A stretch of 64,000 nt of DNA from Allobosea sp. Root483D1 (lineage in GTDB: Bacteria; Pseudomonadota; Alphaproteobacteria; Rhizobiales; Beijerinckiaceae): positions 31,377-95,376 of the forward strand of contig NZ_LMJW01000022.1 of assembly GCF_001429505.1 (NCBI RefSeq), read 5' to 3'. This document shows, in pieces, positions 15,883 through 26,102 of the stretch (positions are counted from its first letter, which is position 1; every line of letters starts with the position of its first letter). The position numbers were made by a program, and so were the translations under genes. The notes under the pieces were generated by a model, which was not told the origin of the DNA, did not search any database, and was given only the letters and a program-made list of their open reading frames with translations.

Positions 15883-16932
15883 GTCGAGTCCGGCGAGTCT
15901 GCGCGTCAGCTCGGCCGAGGACATCGCCTTGGCGAGCGGGAAGGCCTGGCCGGCCCAGAGCAGGGTGAAATCGTCACGGCCCGCTGCCTCGGCGGCGCTG
16001 CGCAGCGGCCCCAGCGCCGTGCCGGCGGTGGGGAAGGCCGGGGCGAGCTCGGAGAGTGGTCCGAGCTCCGCCATCGCCCGGTTGACGATGCCGCGCGCCG
16101 GCCTGCCGGTGAACAGGTTGGTGATCGCAGTCGGACGCTCGCTCATGCCGAGCGCCCTGCGATAGATCGGCGAGATGCTGGCTTCGGGCGTGAACAGATA
16201 GGCGGTGCCGACCTGGACCGCCGCTGCACCGAGGGCGAAGGCAGCCTCCACCCCGCGCCGGTCGGTGACGCCGCCGGCGGCGATCACCGGGATGGAGACC
16301 GCGTCGACCACCTGCGGCACCAGCGCGAAGGTGCCGACCTGCTCGGAAATGCGGTCGTTGAGGAAGATGCCGCGATGGCCGCCGGCCTCGGCGCCCATGG
16401 CGATGACGGCATCGACGCCGTGCTCGGCCAGCCAGCGCGCCTCGGGCACAGTGGTGGCGGAGGCGATGACCTTGGCCCCGGTGCGCTTGACCCGCTCGAA
16501 CAGCTCGGGCGCGGGCAGGCCGAAATGGAAGCTGACGACCTCCGGCCGGTACTCCTCCAGGACGGTCGCGAGGGTTGCGTCGAAGGGCGTGCGGCCGCTC
16601 GGCGTCTTCGGCATGTCCGGATCGAGCCCGGCTTCGGCATAGTAGCCGTCGAGGTGCTTCAGCCACGCCGCCTGGCGGGCCGGATCGTCCGCCGGCGGCG
16701 TATGGCAGAAGAAGTTGAGGTTGATCGGCCGGCGCGTGCCGGCGCGTACCTTGTCCAGCGCCGCCCTGAGGCCCGCCTCGTTGTATTGCGCGCCGGCCAG
16801 CGAGCCGAGGCCGCCGGCTTCGCTGACAGCGATCGCCATCTCCGGTGTCGACGCCAGGGCCATCGGCCCCTGGATGATCGGCAATTCGATGCCGAACAGG
16901 TCGAGCAGTCGCGCTTGTGCGGTGCTGGTCAT
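15877..16932 (-). CDS. Nitronate monooxygenase / 2-nitropropane dioxygenase family protein
   Basis: FMN-dependent TIM-barrel enzyme of 351 residues. It shows the N-terminal GIELPIIQGPMA segment, the flavin/phosphate-binding GGHRG and VIAAGGVTDRRGVEAAFALGA segments and VQVGTAYLFTPE. Family members oxidise alkyl nitronates or propionate-3-nitronate, and some act as enoyl reductase-like enzymes. The ATG before TSTAQARLLDLFGI was chosen because sequence upstream of it does not resemble the family. It is the last gene of a leftward run SDR - tautomerase - monooxygenase, separated from the tautomerase by a hairpin. Confidence 0.87.
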   Translation of the reverse strand: MTSTAQARLLDLFGIELPIIQGPMALASTPEMAIAVSEAGGLGSLAGAQYNEAGLRAALDKVRAGTRRPINLNFFCHTPPADDPARQAAWLKHLDGYYAEAGLDPDMPKTPSGRTPFDATLATVLEEYRPEVVSFHFGLPAPELFERVKRTGAKVIASATTVPEARWLAEHGVDAVIAMGAEAGGHRGIFLNDRISEQVGTFALVPQVVDAVSIPVIAAGGVTDRRGVEAAFALGAAAVQVGTAYLFTPEASISPIYRRALGMSERPTAITNLFTGRPARGIVNRAMAELGPLSELAPAFPTAGTALGPLRSAAEAAGRDDFTLLWAGQAFPLAKAMSSAELTRRLAGLDP

Positions 16933-16955
16933 GATCGTTCCTCGCGGGGGCGAAT

Positions 16956-16988
16956 GGGGCTGCGGTGGCCAGTGTCCGCCGCAGCCCC
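16956..16988 (-). terminator. GC-rich hairpin between tautomerase and nitronate monooxygenase
   Basis: A 10-bp perfect stem (GGGGCTGCGG / CCGCAGCCCC) with a 13-nt loop, in the 130-bp gap on the transcribed strand. It has no T-run, so it may be a partial terminator or a processing site that lowers expression of the distal gene. Confidence 0.45.
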
Positions 16989-17062
16989 GTGATTTCAAAG
17001 GCGAAGGTCAGCGCATCCGAAGTGCAGGATTGAGCGAGTCCTGGGTCCCGCTGACGGCGAGA

Positions 17063-17293
17063 CTAGCTCGCCGCGCGCCGCTTGCGGTATTCCGGGACGG
17101 GCAGACCACCCCAGCCCCAATTGTCGAGCGCGACCTCCTCGATCACGACGAAGGTCGCCTCAACCGGCTTGTTGAGCACGTCGAGCAGGAGCTGGCTGGC
17201 GCCGGCAATGAGCCTCGCCTTCTCCTCAGACGTGACCGAGGAACGGCCCGGGCCGGAGCCCTCGCGGGTGACCTGGATGGTGACGATCGGCAT
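17063..17293 (-). CDS. Tautomerase family protein (4-oxalocrotonate tautomerase-like)
   Basis: Small enzyme of 76 residues. After removal of Met1, Pro becomes the catalytic N-terminal base (MPIVTIQVTREG). SSVTSEEKARLIAGASQLLLDVLNKP and ATFVVIEEVALDNWGWGG follow the usual beta-alpha-beta layout of the tautomerase superfamily, with the EEVxxDNWGxGG pattern of the YdcE/PptA-like group. It lies 28 bp downstream of the SDR on the same strand. The natural substrate is not predictable. Confidence 0.85.
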   Translation of the reverse strand: MPIVTIQVTREGSGPGRSSVTSEEKARLIAGASQLLLDVLNKPVEATFVVIEEVALDNWGWGGLPVPEYRKRRAAS

Positions 17294-17321
17294 GGAAACC
17301 TCCTGCTGGTCCGGTTGCGGG

Positions 17322-18032
17322 TCAGTGGCCGGCGCTCTGGCCGCCGTCGACGTGGAGGATCTCGCCGGTGACGAAACCGGCGTTTTCTAGGAAGAGCACG
17401 GCGTCGACGATGTCGCGGACCTCGCCCATCCGCTTGACCGGGTGCAGATTGGCCAGGAATTCATGCGTCTGCGGCGCGTGCATCGGCGTCTTGATGATGC
17501 CGGGGGAGACAGCGTTCACCCGGATGCCCTGGGTGGCGTATTCGATCGCCAGCGCCTTGGTCGCCGAGTTGATGCCGCCCTTGGTCAGGTTGGCGAGCAC
17601 GGTCGGAACGCCCGCGACCGCATGGTCGGTCAGGCTGGTGGTGATGCTGACGATATGGCCGGAACCCTGCTTCAGCATGGCGGCCACGGCCTGCTGGGTG
17701 ATGTGGAAGAAGCCGGCGAGATTGGTCGCGATCTTTCTCTGGAAATCCTCCGCCGTGTAGTCGGTGAAGGGCTTGGCGATGAAGATGCCGGCATTGTTGA
17801 CCAGCGTGTCGACGCGTCCGAAGCGGGCAATCGCCTCGCGGACGACCGCCTCGGCGGTCGCCGGATCGGCGATGTCACCGGGGACCGCCAGAATGTCTGG
17901 GTCGCTGCCCTGCGTGATCGAGCGTGACGTCGCGACGATCCGGTAATTGCGGTCGCGGAAACCCTTGACCAGCGCAGCGCCAATGCCCTGCGAGGCGCCG
18001 GTGACGATGGCGACCTTCCGTTCGTTGCTCAT
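17322..18032 (-). CDS. SDR-family protein lacking the canonical catalytic tyrosine
   Basis: Short-chain dehydrogenase/reductase fold of 236 residues. The NAD(P) site (TGASQGIG at 11-18) and NNAG (79-82) are intact, and Lys151 of the YxxxK motif is present. The expected Tyr147 is Ala (LANLTKGG), and the Ser expected 13 residues earlier is Leu134, with Ser133 beside it. I recall a group of rhizobial SDRs with this SLTDHAxAGVP...LTKGG region, so it may be a subfamily trait and not decay. Standard Tyr-Lys chemistry looks impossible, so it may bind NAD(P) for another role. First gene of the SDR-tautomerase-monooxygenase run. Confidence 0.82.
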   Translation of the reverse strand: MSNERKVAIVTGASQGIGAALVKGFRDRNYRIVATSRSITQGSDPDILAVPGDIADPATAEAVVREAIARFGRVDTLVNNAGIFIAKPFTDYTAEDFQRKIATNLAGFFHITQQAVAAMLKQGSGHIVSITTSLTDHAVAGVPTVLANLTKGGINSATKALAIEYATQGIRVNAVSPGIIKTPMHAPQTHEFLANLHPVKRMGEVRDIVDAVLFLENAGFVTGEILHVDGGQSAGH

Positions 18033-18146
18033 GATGATCCTCGTTGCTTCGGCAGCGAGCGGATGTGCCGCTGCCCGGCCCAGGGCCTGATGACGAGGAA
18101 TTTGGAGTGTTTCGCGCTGTGGCTGAATGCCTTCTGTTCGGCAGTC

Positions 18147-18171
18147 ATTCCTCCGTAGCGCGGAAGAATGG
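18147..18171. promoter_or_regulatory. Imperfect palindrome upstream of the SDR gene
   Basis: CATTCCTCCG and CGGAAGAATG are inverted arms matching at nine of ten positions, with a 5-nt spacer. They lie just after the LysR stop region and about 115 bp before the SDR start. A possible binding site for the adjacent LysR protein, but nothing else supports it. Confidence 0.3.
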
Positions 18172-18176
18172 GCAGT

Positions 18177-19112
18177 TCAGGAGCGCATCACGCCCGACTC
18201 GGCCGAGAGCCGTGCGAAGTCGGCGCGCAGGCGCGGCACGGCGAAGTCGAGGAAGGCCCGGACCTTGGGGACGTTCGAGCGGCCCTGCGGCATGATCAGG
18301 TTGACGGGCCGGCCCGGCGGCTCGGCATCTCGCAGCAGGAGCTCGAGCGAACCATCCTGCACGCGCTCGGCGACGTGGTAGGCGAACAGCCGCGTGACGC
18401 CGAGCCCGCCGACCGCAGCCCCCAATGCCGCCCTGACACTGTTGACGGTGAGCCGTGGCTTGAACTGGACGGAGCGGGACACGGAGCCGCCCTTCACGGG
18501 CGGGAAGACCCAGGCATCGCGCCCGAAATCGGTGCAGGCGATGATGTTGTGTCTGGCCAGGTCCCCCGGCTCGTCGATACGCGGGTGCTGATTGAGATAG
18601 CGCGGCGAGGCCACGATCACCGGCCGGACCTCGCCGCCGATGCGGATCGCCGTCATCGCCGAATCCGGCAGGTCGAGGATACGCAGGGCGATGTCGATGC
18701 CTTCCTCGACCAGGTTGGCACCACGCGAGAGCAGGACGAGGTTGACCGAGACGGCCGGAAACGCCTCGATGAAGGCATCGACGATCGGCCGCAGGATCTC
18801 CTCGCCGCTGATCGGCGGCGCCGTGATGGTCAAGGTGCCGCGCGGGGCGGCTTGCTCGCTGGCGCCGACCGCGTCGAGCTCCTGCAGGTCGGCGAGGACG
18901 CGGCGGCAGGCCGCGGCATAGCGCTCGCCGGTCTCGCTCAGCCGGATCGAGCGGGTCGTACGGTGCAACAAGGGAGCACCGGCTTGCTGTTCGAGGAAGG
19001 CGACAGCCCGGCTCACCGCTGCCGGAGAGCGGCCGAGCAGGCGTCCCGCCCCGGCGAGGCTACCCTCGTCCAGTGCGGCGATGAACACTTTCATCGCGTC
19101 GATGCGATCCAT
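18177..19112 (-). CDS. LysR-family transcriptional regulator
   Basis: A 311-residue regulator with an N-terminal helix-turn-helix (MDRIDAMKVFIAALDEGSLA, then GRSPAAVSRAVAFLEQQAG) of the AaeR/DmlR-like subfamily, followed by an effector domain with TLTITAPPISGEEILRPIV and GLGVTRLFAYHV. It is in the same orientation as the downstream SDR gene, 144 bp apart, and not divergent from it. Its target could be that operon or itself. The effector is unknown. Confidence 0.9.
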   Translation of the reverse strand: MDRIDAMKVFIAALDEGSLAGAGRLLGRSPAAVSRAVAFLEQQAGAPLLHRTTRSIRLSETGERYAAACRRVLADLQELDAVGASEQAAPRGTLTITAPPISGEEILRPIVDAFIEAFPAVSVNLVLLSRGANLVEEGIDIALRILDLPDSAMTAIRIGGEVRPVIVASPRYLNQHPRIDEPGDLARHNIIACTDFGRDAWVFPPVKGGSVSRSVQFKPRLTVNSVRAALGAAVGGLGVTRLFAYHVAERVQDGSLELLLRDAEPPGRPVNLIMPQGRSNVPKVRAFLDFAVPRLRADFARLSAESGVMRS

Positions 19113-19195
19113 GATGCCCCCGAGCCTCGGGCCTTAAGCTCGGTCAAACCGGCAGGCTGTCAAGCGCACGCGGCGCCGGTCCAGGCCGTGCCGTA

Positions 19196-20914
19196 TCAGG
19201 CCGGCTTGTGCGGCAGAGCGAGGCCGTAGCGCTCGTCGGCGGGCTGCTCCTCGGCCTTGCGCAGCCTAGTCTCGCTGAGTTCGTCGGCGGCTTCCAGGAT
19301 CGGATAGGCGATCGAGGTGATGTGGCCGTGGATGCGCTTCAGGTCGCGCAGCACGTCGAGATGGATCGACGAGGTCTCGAGCGACTCGGTCACGCCGCTG
19401 CGCAGGCGCTCGTAATGCTTCTCGGTCGCCATGCGTTCGGCGACGCGCATCGCGCTCTTCTCGTCGAAGAGCTGGCGGGCAAGGGTGATGTCGCGCGAGG
19501 CGAGCACGTTGAGCGAAAGCTGCAGGCTGTGGCTGACCCGCGTGTGGAAGTCGCGGATCTCGGCGAGACCTTCCTCGGAGAAGCGGTAGCGCTTGCGGAT
19601 CTTTTTCTCCGCGAGCTCCCGCAGGTTCTTGTCGATGATGTCGCCGATATGCTCGAGATTGGTGGTCGCCGTGATGATCTCGAACAGGCGCCGGCTGTCC
19701 TCCTCGCAGAGCGGACGGCGCGAGAGCTGGACGAGATAGAGCTTGATCGCCTCGTGGATCGTATCGACGCCGTCATCGGCCGCGGCGATCTCGCGCGAGA
19801 GCGCGAGCTTGTCCTGCTCCAGCAGGATCAGCAGGTCCTTCAGCATGGCGCTGACGCGGTCGCCCAGATGCAGCGTCTCGCGCATCGCGCTGGCAAGGGC
19901 TTCCGGCGGGCTGTCGAGCAGGCTGGGGTCGAGATAGAGCGGCCGCGTGCGCTGCTCCGTCTCGGGCGCAGCCGGGGTCAGGCGCGTGATCAGCGCGGCG
20001 ATCGGGCCGGTGAAGGGCAGGAAGGCGAGGGCGCCGACGATGTTCAGCGCCAGATGGATTTCGACCGCGAGACGCGCGGGATTCGGCGACAGCTGTGAGA
20101 ACCACCCTGCCAGCGGCTTGGCGAACGGGATGACGACGAGCGCGATGATGATGCGCGTCAAGAGGTTGGCGAGCGCGACGCGGCGCTGCGCGACCGGCGC
20201 GCCGAGCTGGTCGATCACCGGGACCAGCGCGTTGCCGAGATTGGCGCCGACGATCAGGATCAGCGCGGTCGGGGCCGGGAACAGCCCGCCGGCCCAGAAC
20301 GAGGCAATCAGCAGGACGATGGCGAGGCTGGAATGGGTCAGCCAGGTCGCCGCGACCGTGATCGCGATGGCGAGGAGGGGCTCGCTGGCCAGGGCCTCGA
20401 ACGCCATGCGGAAGACCGGCGACTGCGCCAGCGGTGCCGAGGCGGTCTTGAGCTCGGCGAGCGAGAGCAGGATCAGCCCGATGCCGACGATCAGGCGGCC
20501 GATATTGCGGGCCCGGTTCATCGCCTCGTTGGCGAGATAGAGCGTCACGCCGACGGCAAGGCACGCCCCCCAGATCCAGCCGAGCTCGAACGAGACCAGG
20601 AAGGCGGCGAGCGCAGTGCCGACATTCGCGCCGAGCAGCACGGCAAAGGCCATGGGCAGGCCGATCAGCGCCTGGCCGGCAAAGGAGGAGAGCAGCAGCG
20701 TCGTCGCCGTCGAGCTCTGCAGGATCAGCGTTACGACTGCCCCGCTCGCCATGGCCGAGACGCGATTGCCGGTGAAGCGCGCGATCGCCTGCCGCAGCGA
20801 CGATCCGAAGGCCCGCGTCGCGCCCGTCCGTACCAGCCTGACCGCCCAGATCAGCAGCGCCACCGAACCGGCGAGGTGGATCAGGATGGCGGTGGTGCTC
20901 TCGGCGGCGTTCAT
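19196..20914 (-). CDS. Na/Pi cotransporter family protein with PhoU-like C-terminal domain
   Basis: Membrane protein of 572 residues. Two inverted copies of the Na/Pi cotransporter repeat are visible (SGAVVTLILQSSTATTLLLS and THSSLAIVLLIASFWAGG, each with the QSS/HSS type motif) over about eight helices. A cytosolic PhoU-like helical domain follows from about residue 350 (HEAIKLYLVQLSRR, LEHIGDIIDKNL). By family, it exports or imports phosphate with sodium. It stands alone, with a 260-bp upstream gap in which I saw no further gene. Confidence 0.9.
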   Translation of the reverse strand: MNAAESTTAILIHLAGSVALLIWAVRLVRTGATRAFGSSLRQAIARFTGNRVSAMASGAVVTLILQSSTATTLLLSSFAGQALIGLPMAFAVLLGANVGTALAAFLVSFELGWIWGACLAVGVTLYLANEAMNRARNIGRLIVGIGLILLSLAELKTASAPLAQSPVFRMAFEALASEPLLAIAITVAATWLTHSSLAIVLLIASFWAGGLFPAPTALILIVGANLGNALVPVIDQLGAPVAQRRVALANLLTRIIIALVVIPFAKPLAGWFSQLSPNPARLAVEIHLALNIVGALAFLPFTGPIAALITRLTPAAPETEQRTRPLYLDPSLLDSPPEALASAMRETLHLGDRVSAMLKDLLILLEQDKLALSREIAAADDGVDTIHEAIKLYLVQLSRRPLCEEDSRRLFEIITATTNLEHIGDIIDKNLRELAEKKIRKRYRFSEEGLAEIRDFHTRVSHSLQLSLNVLASRDITLARQLFDEKSAMRVAERMATEKHYERLRSGVTESLETSSIHLDVLRDLKRIHGHITSIAYPILEAADELSETRLRKAEEQPADERYGLALPHKPA

Positions 20915-21173
20915 CGTGGGGAGGGCGCTCCTTCAGCGGGAATCGGAGGAATGAAGCGGCGGATTATGCCGTCAAATTCATTAGCCGTCTTATAAAATCT
21001 GCGGCGGAAATGGTCTACTTCTCTCGTATGCGCTCCAGAATGGAAAACGGTCGTCGCACGCTCAAAAGCGCAATAGCCAGCGGCCGTGGCGATCCACGGC
21101 AACGCTGGCGAAGCCGTCTTGGTAGCTGGTCAGTGTGGAAGAATTGAGGTCAGGGCCTGCGCCGCAGCGACGA

Positions 21174-21857
21174 CTACCCAGCCGGAGCAGGCTTCGGCTG
21201 GGATTTGCTCGAAAGCGCCGCGCGCTCGGCCGCCATCGCCGTGATCAGGCGCGGATACGCCTCCTGCATCGCCGCGCGGAAGGCCTCGAACGGCATCTCG
21301 TCATGGTCGCCGCGGTCGAGCACATAGTCCATGTGCTGGCGGCCTGCCGCGTCGAAGGGCTGGAAGATCGAATCCGCGCTGCCGTCGAAGTCGAGCGGTT
21401 CGACGCCGAAGCGAGCGCAGAAGGCAAGGTCGAAGGCCGGCGTCGCCTTGACCCAGCGGCCGTCGAGGAAGAGCAGCGTATAGGCGTGCCAGCGGAAGAC
21501 GTCGCTGCCCATCAATTCGAGGATGCGCGGCGATGCCAGGTGGTTGCGCACATCGGCGAAACCGACGCGGGCCGGAATGCCGGCGGCGCGGGCGGCCGCG
21601 GCGAGCGTCACCGCCTTGGGCACGCAGAACGAGCCCTTCGCTTCCAGGCAGCGCGAGGCGACGAAGATGTCGCGCTCGATCCCGAAATAGCGGAGGTCGT
21701 AGGGGATGGCGTCGCGGACGGCGTAGTAGAGCCGCACCGCGCGATAGCGGTCCGGGCCGGTGCCGGCATGCGCTTCGACGAAAGCGCGGATCACCGGCGC
21801 GTTGGCGTCGATGAAGGGCGTGGCCTGCAGCGCCCCGGCGAGCCTGTCGTCGCTCAT
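21174..21857 (-). CDS. Transglutaminase-like cysteine protease-fold protein
   Basis: A 227-residue protein with a transglutaminase-core triad: Cys78 (KGSFCVPKAVTLAAAARAAG), His124 (RWHAYTLLF) and Asp143 (KATPAFD). The following GVEPLDFDGSADSIFQPFD segment occurs in bacterial transglutaminase-like proteins found in catabolic clusters. There is no signal peptide, so it acts in the cytosol. It is the last gene of the leftward acyl-CoA carboxylase operon, 13 bp after the DsbA-fold isomerase. Its role there is unknown; amide or thioester hydrolysis would fit the fold. The start was placed at the ATG before SDDRLAGALQ because upstream sequence overlaps the previous gene. Confidence 0.8.
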   Translation of the reverse strand: MSDDRLAGALQATPFIDANAPVIRAFVEAHAGTGPDRYRAVRLYYAVRDAIPYDLRYFGIERDIFVASRCLEAKGSFCVPKAVTLAAAARAAGIPARVGFADVRNHLASPRILELMGSDVFRWHAYTLLFLDGRWVKATPAFDLAFCARFGVEPLDFDGSADSIFQPFDAAGRQHMDYVLDRGDHDEMPFEAFRAAMQEAYPRLITAMAAERAALSSKSQPKPAPAG

Positions 21858-21870
21858 CGCACCCTCCCGT

Positions 21871-22485
21871 TCATGCCCTGCCACGCGGATGCTGCAGCCG
21901 CCAGGCGATCTGCGGCAGGCGGTCGGCGCCGAAGAAGCTCTCGCCATCCAGTGTCACGAAGGGCACGCCGATCAGGTTCGCGGCGCAGGCTTCGTCTATT
22001 GTCTCGCCGAGGCGCTGGCGGCCCTCGCTGCCGTCGATCATGGCGCGGATCGCCTCGGGCGTCTCACCCGCCAGGCAGGGCAGGGCGGCGAGCACGGCCG
22101 GGTCGGCGATATTCTCAGCCCTGGCAAAGAAGGCCTCGAAGATCTCGCTCGCCAGTCGCAGCCCATCCTGCGGCCGTGTCGCGGTCCAGGCATGATAGAG
22201 CCGGCCGGCAAGATGGGCCGAGATCTGCAGCGGCTCAGGAATACGAAACGGCAGGCCGAAGAATTCGGCCGAGCGGGTCACGTCCTCGAGGAAGTAGCGC
22301 CGCCGCGCCGGCGTCTCCAGCGGGTTGACGACGCCCTGCTGCTTGAACACAGCCCAGAGCAGGATCGGCCGGAGCTCCAGCGCCCGGCCATGCTCCTCGG
22401 CCAACCGCGCCAACGGGCCGAGCGCGAAATAGGAATAGGGCGAGGCGAAATCGAGATAAAAGCGAAGCGGTCCCGGCATGGCCAT
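21871..22485 (-). CDS. 2-hydroxychromene-2-carboxylate isomerase-like DsbA-fold protein
   Basis: A 204-residue thioredoxin/GST-kappa fold protein without a CxxC. The FYLDFASPYSYFAL N-terminus and the C-terminal IGVPFVTLDGESFFGADRL motif are classic for the HCCA isomerase family (NahD-like), which isomerises hydroxychromene carboxylate with glutathione. Homologues also occur in fatty acid and isoprenoid-like catabolic operons, where their substrate is unclear. Its ATG overlaps the stop of the carboxylase beta-subunit gene (ATGA), so the two are translationally coupled. Confidence 0.85.
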   Translation of the reverse strand: MAMPGPLRFYLDFASPYSYFALGPLARLAEEHGRALELRPILLWAVFKQQGVVNPLETPARRRYFLEDVTRSAEFFGLPFRIPEPLQISAHLAGRLYHAWTATRPQDGLRLASEIFEAFFARAENIADPAVLAALPCLAGETPEAIRAMIDGSEGRQRLGETIDEACAANLIGVPFVTLDGESFFGADRLPQIAWRLQHPRGRA

Positions 22486-24092
22486 CAGAACCTGAAGACG
22501 CCGTAGCCGGGCTCGCCGAGCGGGGCGTTGAGCGAGGCCGAGATCGCCACGCCGAGCGCGTTGCGGGTGTCGAGCGGGTCGATGATGCCGTCGTCCCAGA
22601 GTTCCGAGGTCGAGTAATAGGCCGAGAGCTGCTCCTGATAGGCTTTTCGCGTCTCGTCCCAGAGCTTGTCGATCTCGCCTTTGTCGACTGCGCCGCCATT
22701 GCGCTTCATCTGGTTGGCCTTGACCTCGGCCAGCGTGTTCGCCGCCTGGTCGCCGCCCATCACGCCGATCTGGTGGTTCGGCCAGGAGAACAGGAAGCGC
22801 CCGTCGAAGGCGCGCCCGCACATGCCGTAATTGCCAGCGCCGAACGAGCCGTTGCACATCACGGTGAACTTCGGCACCCGCGAGCAGCTCTGCGCCATGA
22901 TCATCTTGGCGCCGTCCTTGGTGATGCCGCGGCGCTCATATTCGCGCCCGACCATGTAGCCGGTGATGTTCTGCAGGAAGACCAGCGGCGTGTTGTTCTG
23001 GTTGCAGAGTTCTATGAAATGGGCGCCCTTGATCGACGAGTCGTTGAAGAGCACGCCGTTATTGGCGAGGATTCCGACCTTGAAGCCCCAGATATTGGCG
23101 AAGCCGCAGACCAAAGTTGTGCCATAGGCCGGCTTGTATTCGTGGAAGCGGCTGCCATCGACGATGCGGGCGATGATCTCGCGCATGTCGAAGGCTTTCT
23201 TGATGTCGTCGGGCACGATCCCGTAGATCTCGGCGGGATCGTAGAACGGCTCCTCCGGCGCCTCGCGCTGCGCCTCCCAGCGCGGCAGCCGGTCCCATTG
23301 CGAGACGATGTCGCGGCCGATCTCGATGGCGTGCTCCTCGCTGTCGGCGGGGTAGTCGCAGGTCCCGGAGACGCTGGTATGCATCTCGGCGCCGCCGAGC
23401 TCCTCGACCGTGACGTCCTCGCCCGTCGCCGCCTTCACCAAGGGCGGCCCGCCGAGGAAGACCGCGCCGGTGCCGCGCACGATGACGCTGTAGTCGGAGA
23501 GGCCGGGGATATAGGCGCCGCCCGCTGTGCAATGTCCGAAGACCAAGGCGAGCTGCTTCACGCCCATCTTCGATAGCATCGACTGGTTGCGGAAGATCCG
23601 CCCGCCCATGTAGCGATCCGGAAACAGCTCCGACTGGAGCTGCAGGAAGCCGCCGGCGGAATCGCAGAGATGTACGACCGGCAGCCGGTTCTCCATGGCG
23701 ATATCGAGGGCGCGGACGATCTTCTTGACCGTCAGCGGATACCAGGCGCCGCCCTTCACGGTCGGATCGTCGGCGCGGATCATGACCTCGCGGCCGGAGA
23801 CCATGCCGATGCCGACGATCGAGCTGGCCGAGGGCGATTCCCCGCCATAGGCCATGTTGCCCGCGAGCGAGGACAGCTCGAGGAAGGGCGTGCCGGGGTC
23901 GAGCAGCATCTCGATGCGCTTGCGCTGCGGCATCTTCTGCTGGCGGGCAAGGCGTTCGAGGTCGCGCTGCGGCCGGCTGTGGCGCGCCGCCTCCTGCTTC
24001 GCCCTGAATTCGGCGACGAGGCGGCGGTTATGAGCCTCGTTGCGGCGGAAATCGGCGGAAGCGGTGTTGATCGAAGATTGCAGTCTGGACAT
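22485..24092 (-). CDS. Acyl-CoA carboxylase, carboxyltransferase (beta) subunit
   Basis: Carboxyltransferase of 535 residues that transfers CO2 from carboxybiotin to an acyl-CoA. It resembles the beta subunits of methylcrotonyl-, geranyl- and propionyl-CoA carboxylases. Visible segments: RIEMLLDPGTPFLELS, CDSAGGFLQLQSELF, the acyl-CoA site VFGHCTAGGAYIPGLSDY, and biotin-site motifs FLQNITGYMVG and SFGAGNYGMCGRAF. The last is closest to MccB/AtuC-type subunits for branched 3-methyl substrates. It lies 4 bp after the BCCP gene. The next-to-catalytic residues look intact. The exact substrate cannot be settled from sequence alone. Confidence 0.88.
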   Translation of the reverse strand: MSRLQSSINTASADFRRNEAHNRRLVAEFRAKQEAARHSRPQRDLERLARQQKMPQRKRIEMLLDPGTPFLELSSLAGNMAYGGESPSASSIVGIGMVSGREVMIRADDPTVKGGAWYPLTVKKIVRALDIAMENRLPVVHLCDSAGGFLQLQSELFPDRYMGGRIFRNQSMLSKMGVKQLALVFGHCTAGGAYIPGLSDYSVIVRGTGAVFLGGPPLVKAATGEDVTVEELGGAEMHTSVSGTCDYPADSEEHAIEIGRDIVSQWDRLPRWEAQREAPEEPFYDPAEIYGIVPDDIKKAFDMREIIARIVDGSRFHEYKPAYGTTLVCGFANIWGFKVGILANNGVLFNDSSIKGAHFIELCNQNNTPLVFLQNITGYMVGREYERRGITKDGAKMIMAQSCSRVPKFTVMCNGSFGAGNYGMCGRAFDGRFLFSWPNHQIGVMGGDQAANTLAEVKANQMKRNGGAVDKGEIDKLWDETRKAYQEQLSAYYSTSELWDDGIIDPLDTRNALGVAISASLNAPLGEPGYGVFRF

Positions 24093-24096
24093 CGGG

Positions 24097-24597
24097 TCAG
24101 CCTTCCGCCGGAGCCGCGAGACGGGCGAGCACGGCGTCCTTGTCGAAGCCCTCGCCTTCTCGCGCCGCGATCTCGGCGATCTCGCCGTCACGCGGCGCAT
24201 CGAGCTTCATCTGAAGCTTCATGCTTTCGATCGTGACGATGGTCTCGCCGCGCTGGACGCTGTCGCCGACGCGCTTGTGAACCACGATCACGGTGCCCGG
24301 CATTGGCGCGCGCACAACGTTGGCACCGCCGCCGGCGGCGGAGGCGTCCGCCGCCGCATCGCGCCGGCGCAGCGCGAAGCTGCGTCCACCCAACCGGACG
24401 ATGACGCCATCGGCGCTGCCGGCGCGGGCGAAGGCGACGGGTTCGCCGTCGAGCGTCAGCGCGCGGCTGCCGTCGCCGGCTTCGTCGAGGCCTTCGACGA
24501 CATGCCGGCGACCATCGATCGAGAGCACGAGATGCGGGCGGCGCGCCAGGATGGTGACGTTATGCACTGTGCCGTCGAGATCGAGCTTGAGGACCAT
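24097..24597 (-). CDS. Biotin carboxyl carrier protein of the acyl-CoA carboxylase
   Basis: A 166-residue biotinyl-domain protein. The C-terminal half (APMPGTVIVVHKRVGDSVQ, then ESMKLQM) has the biotinylated Lys127. The motif reads ESMKL where many carriers have EAMKM. The N-terminal half (about residues 1-80) looks like the BT-type linker that tethers carrier and core in alpha subunits. In the standard MccA/AtuF alpha subunit this carrier is fused to biotin carboxylase. Here it is a free protein encoded between the two enzyme subunits. Confidence 0.87.
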   Translation of the reverse strand: MVLKLDLDGTVHNVTILARRPHLVLSIDGRRHVVEGLDEAGDGSRALTLDGEPVAFARAGSADGVIVRLGGRSFALRRRDAAADASAAGGGANVVRAPMPGTVIVVHKRVGDSVQRGETIVTIESMKLQMKLDAPRDGEIAEIAAREGEGFDKDAVLARLAAPAEG

Positions 24598-24599
24598 GC

Positions 24600-26098
<1,499 letters not shown>

Positions 26099-26102
<4 letters not shown>

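Noticed and set aside
20915..21173. Possible small gene in the gap before the Na/Pi cotransporter
   Set aside because: Only a 63-codon frame without a ribosome site or protein-like pattern.
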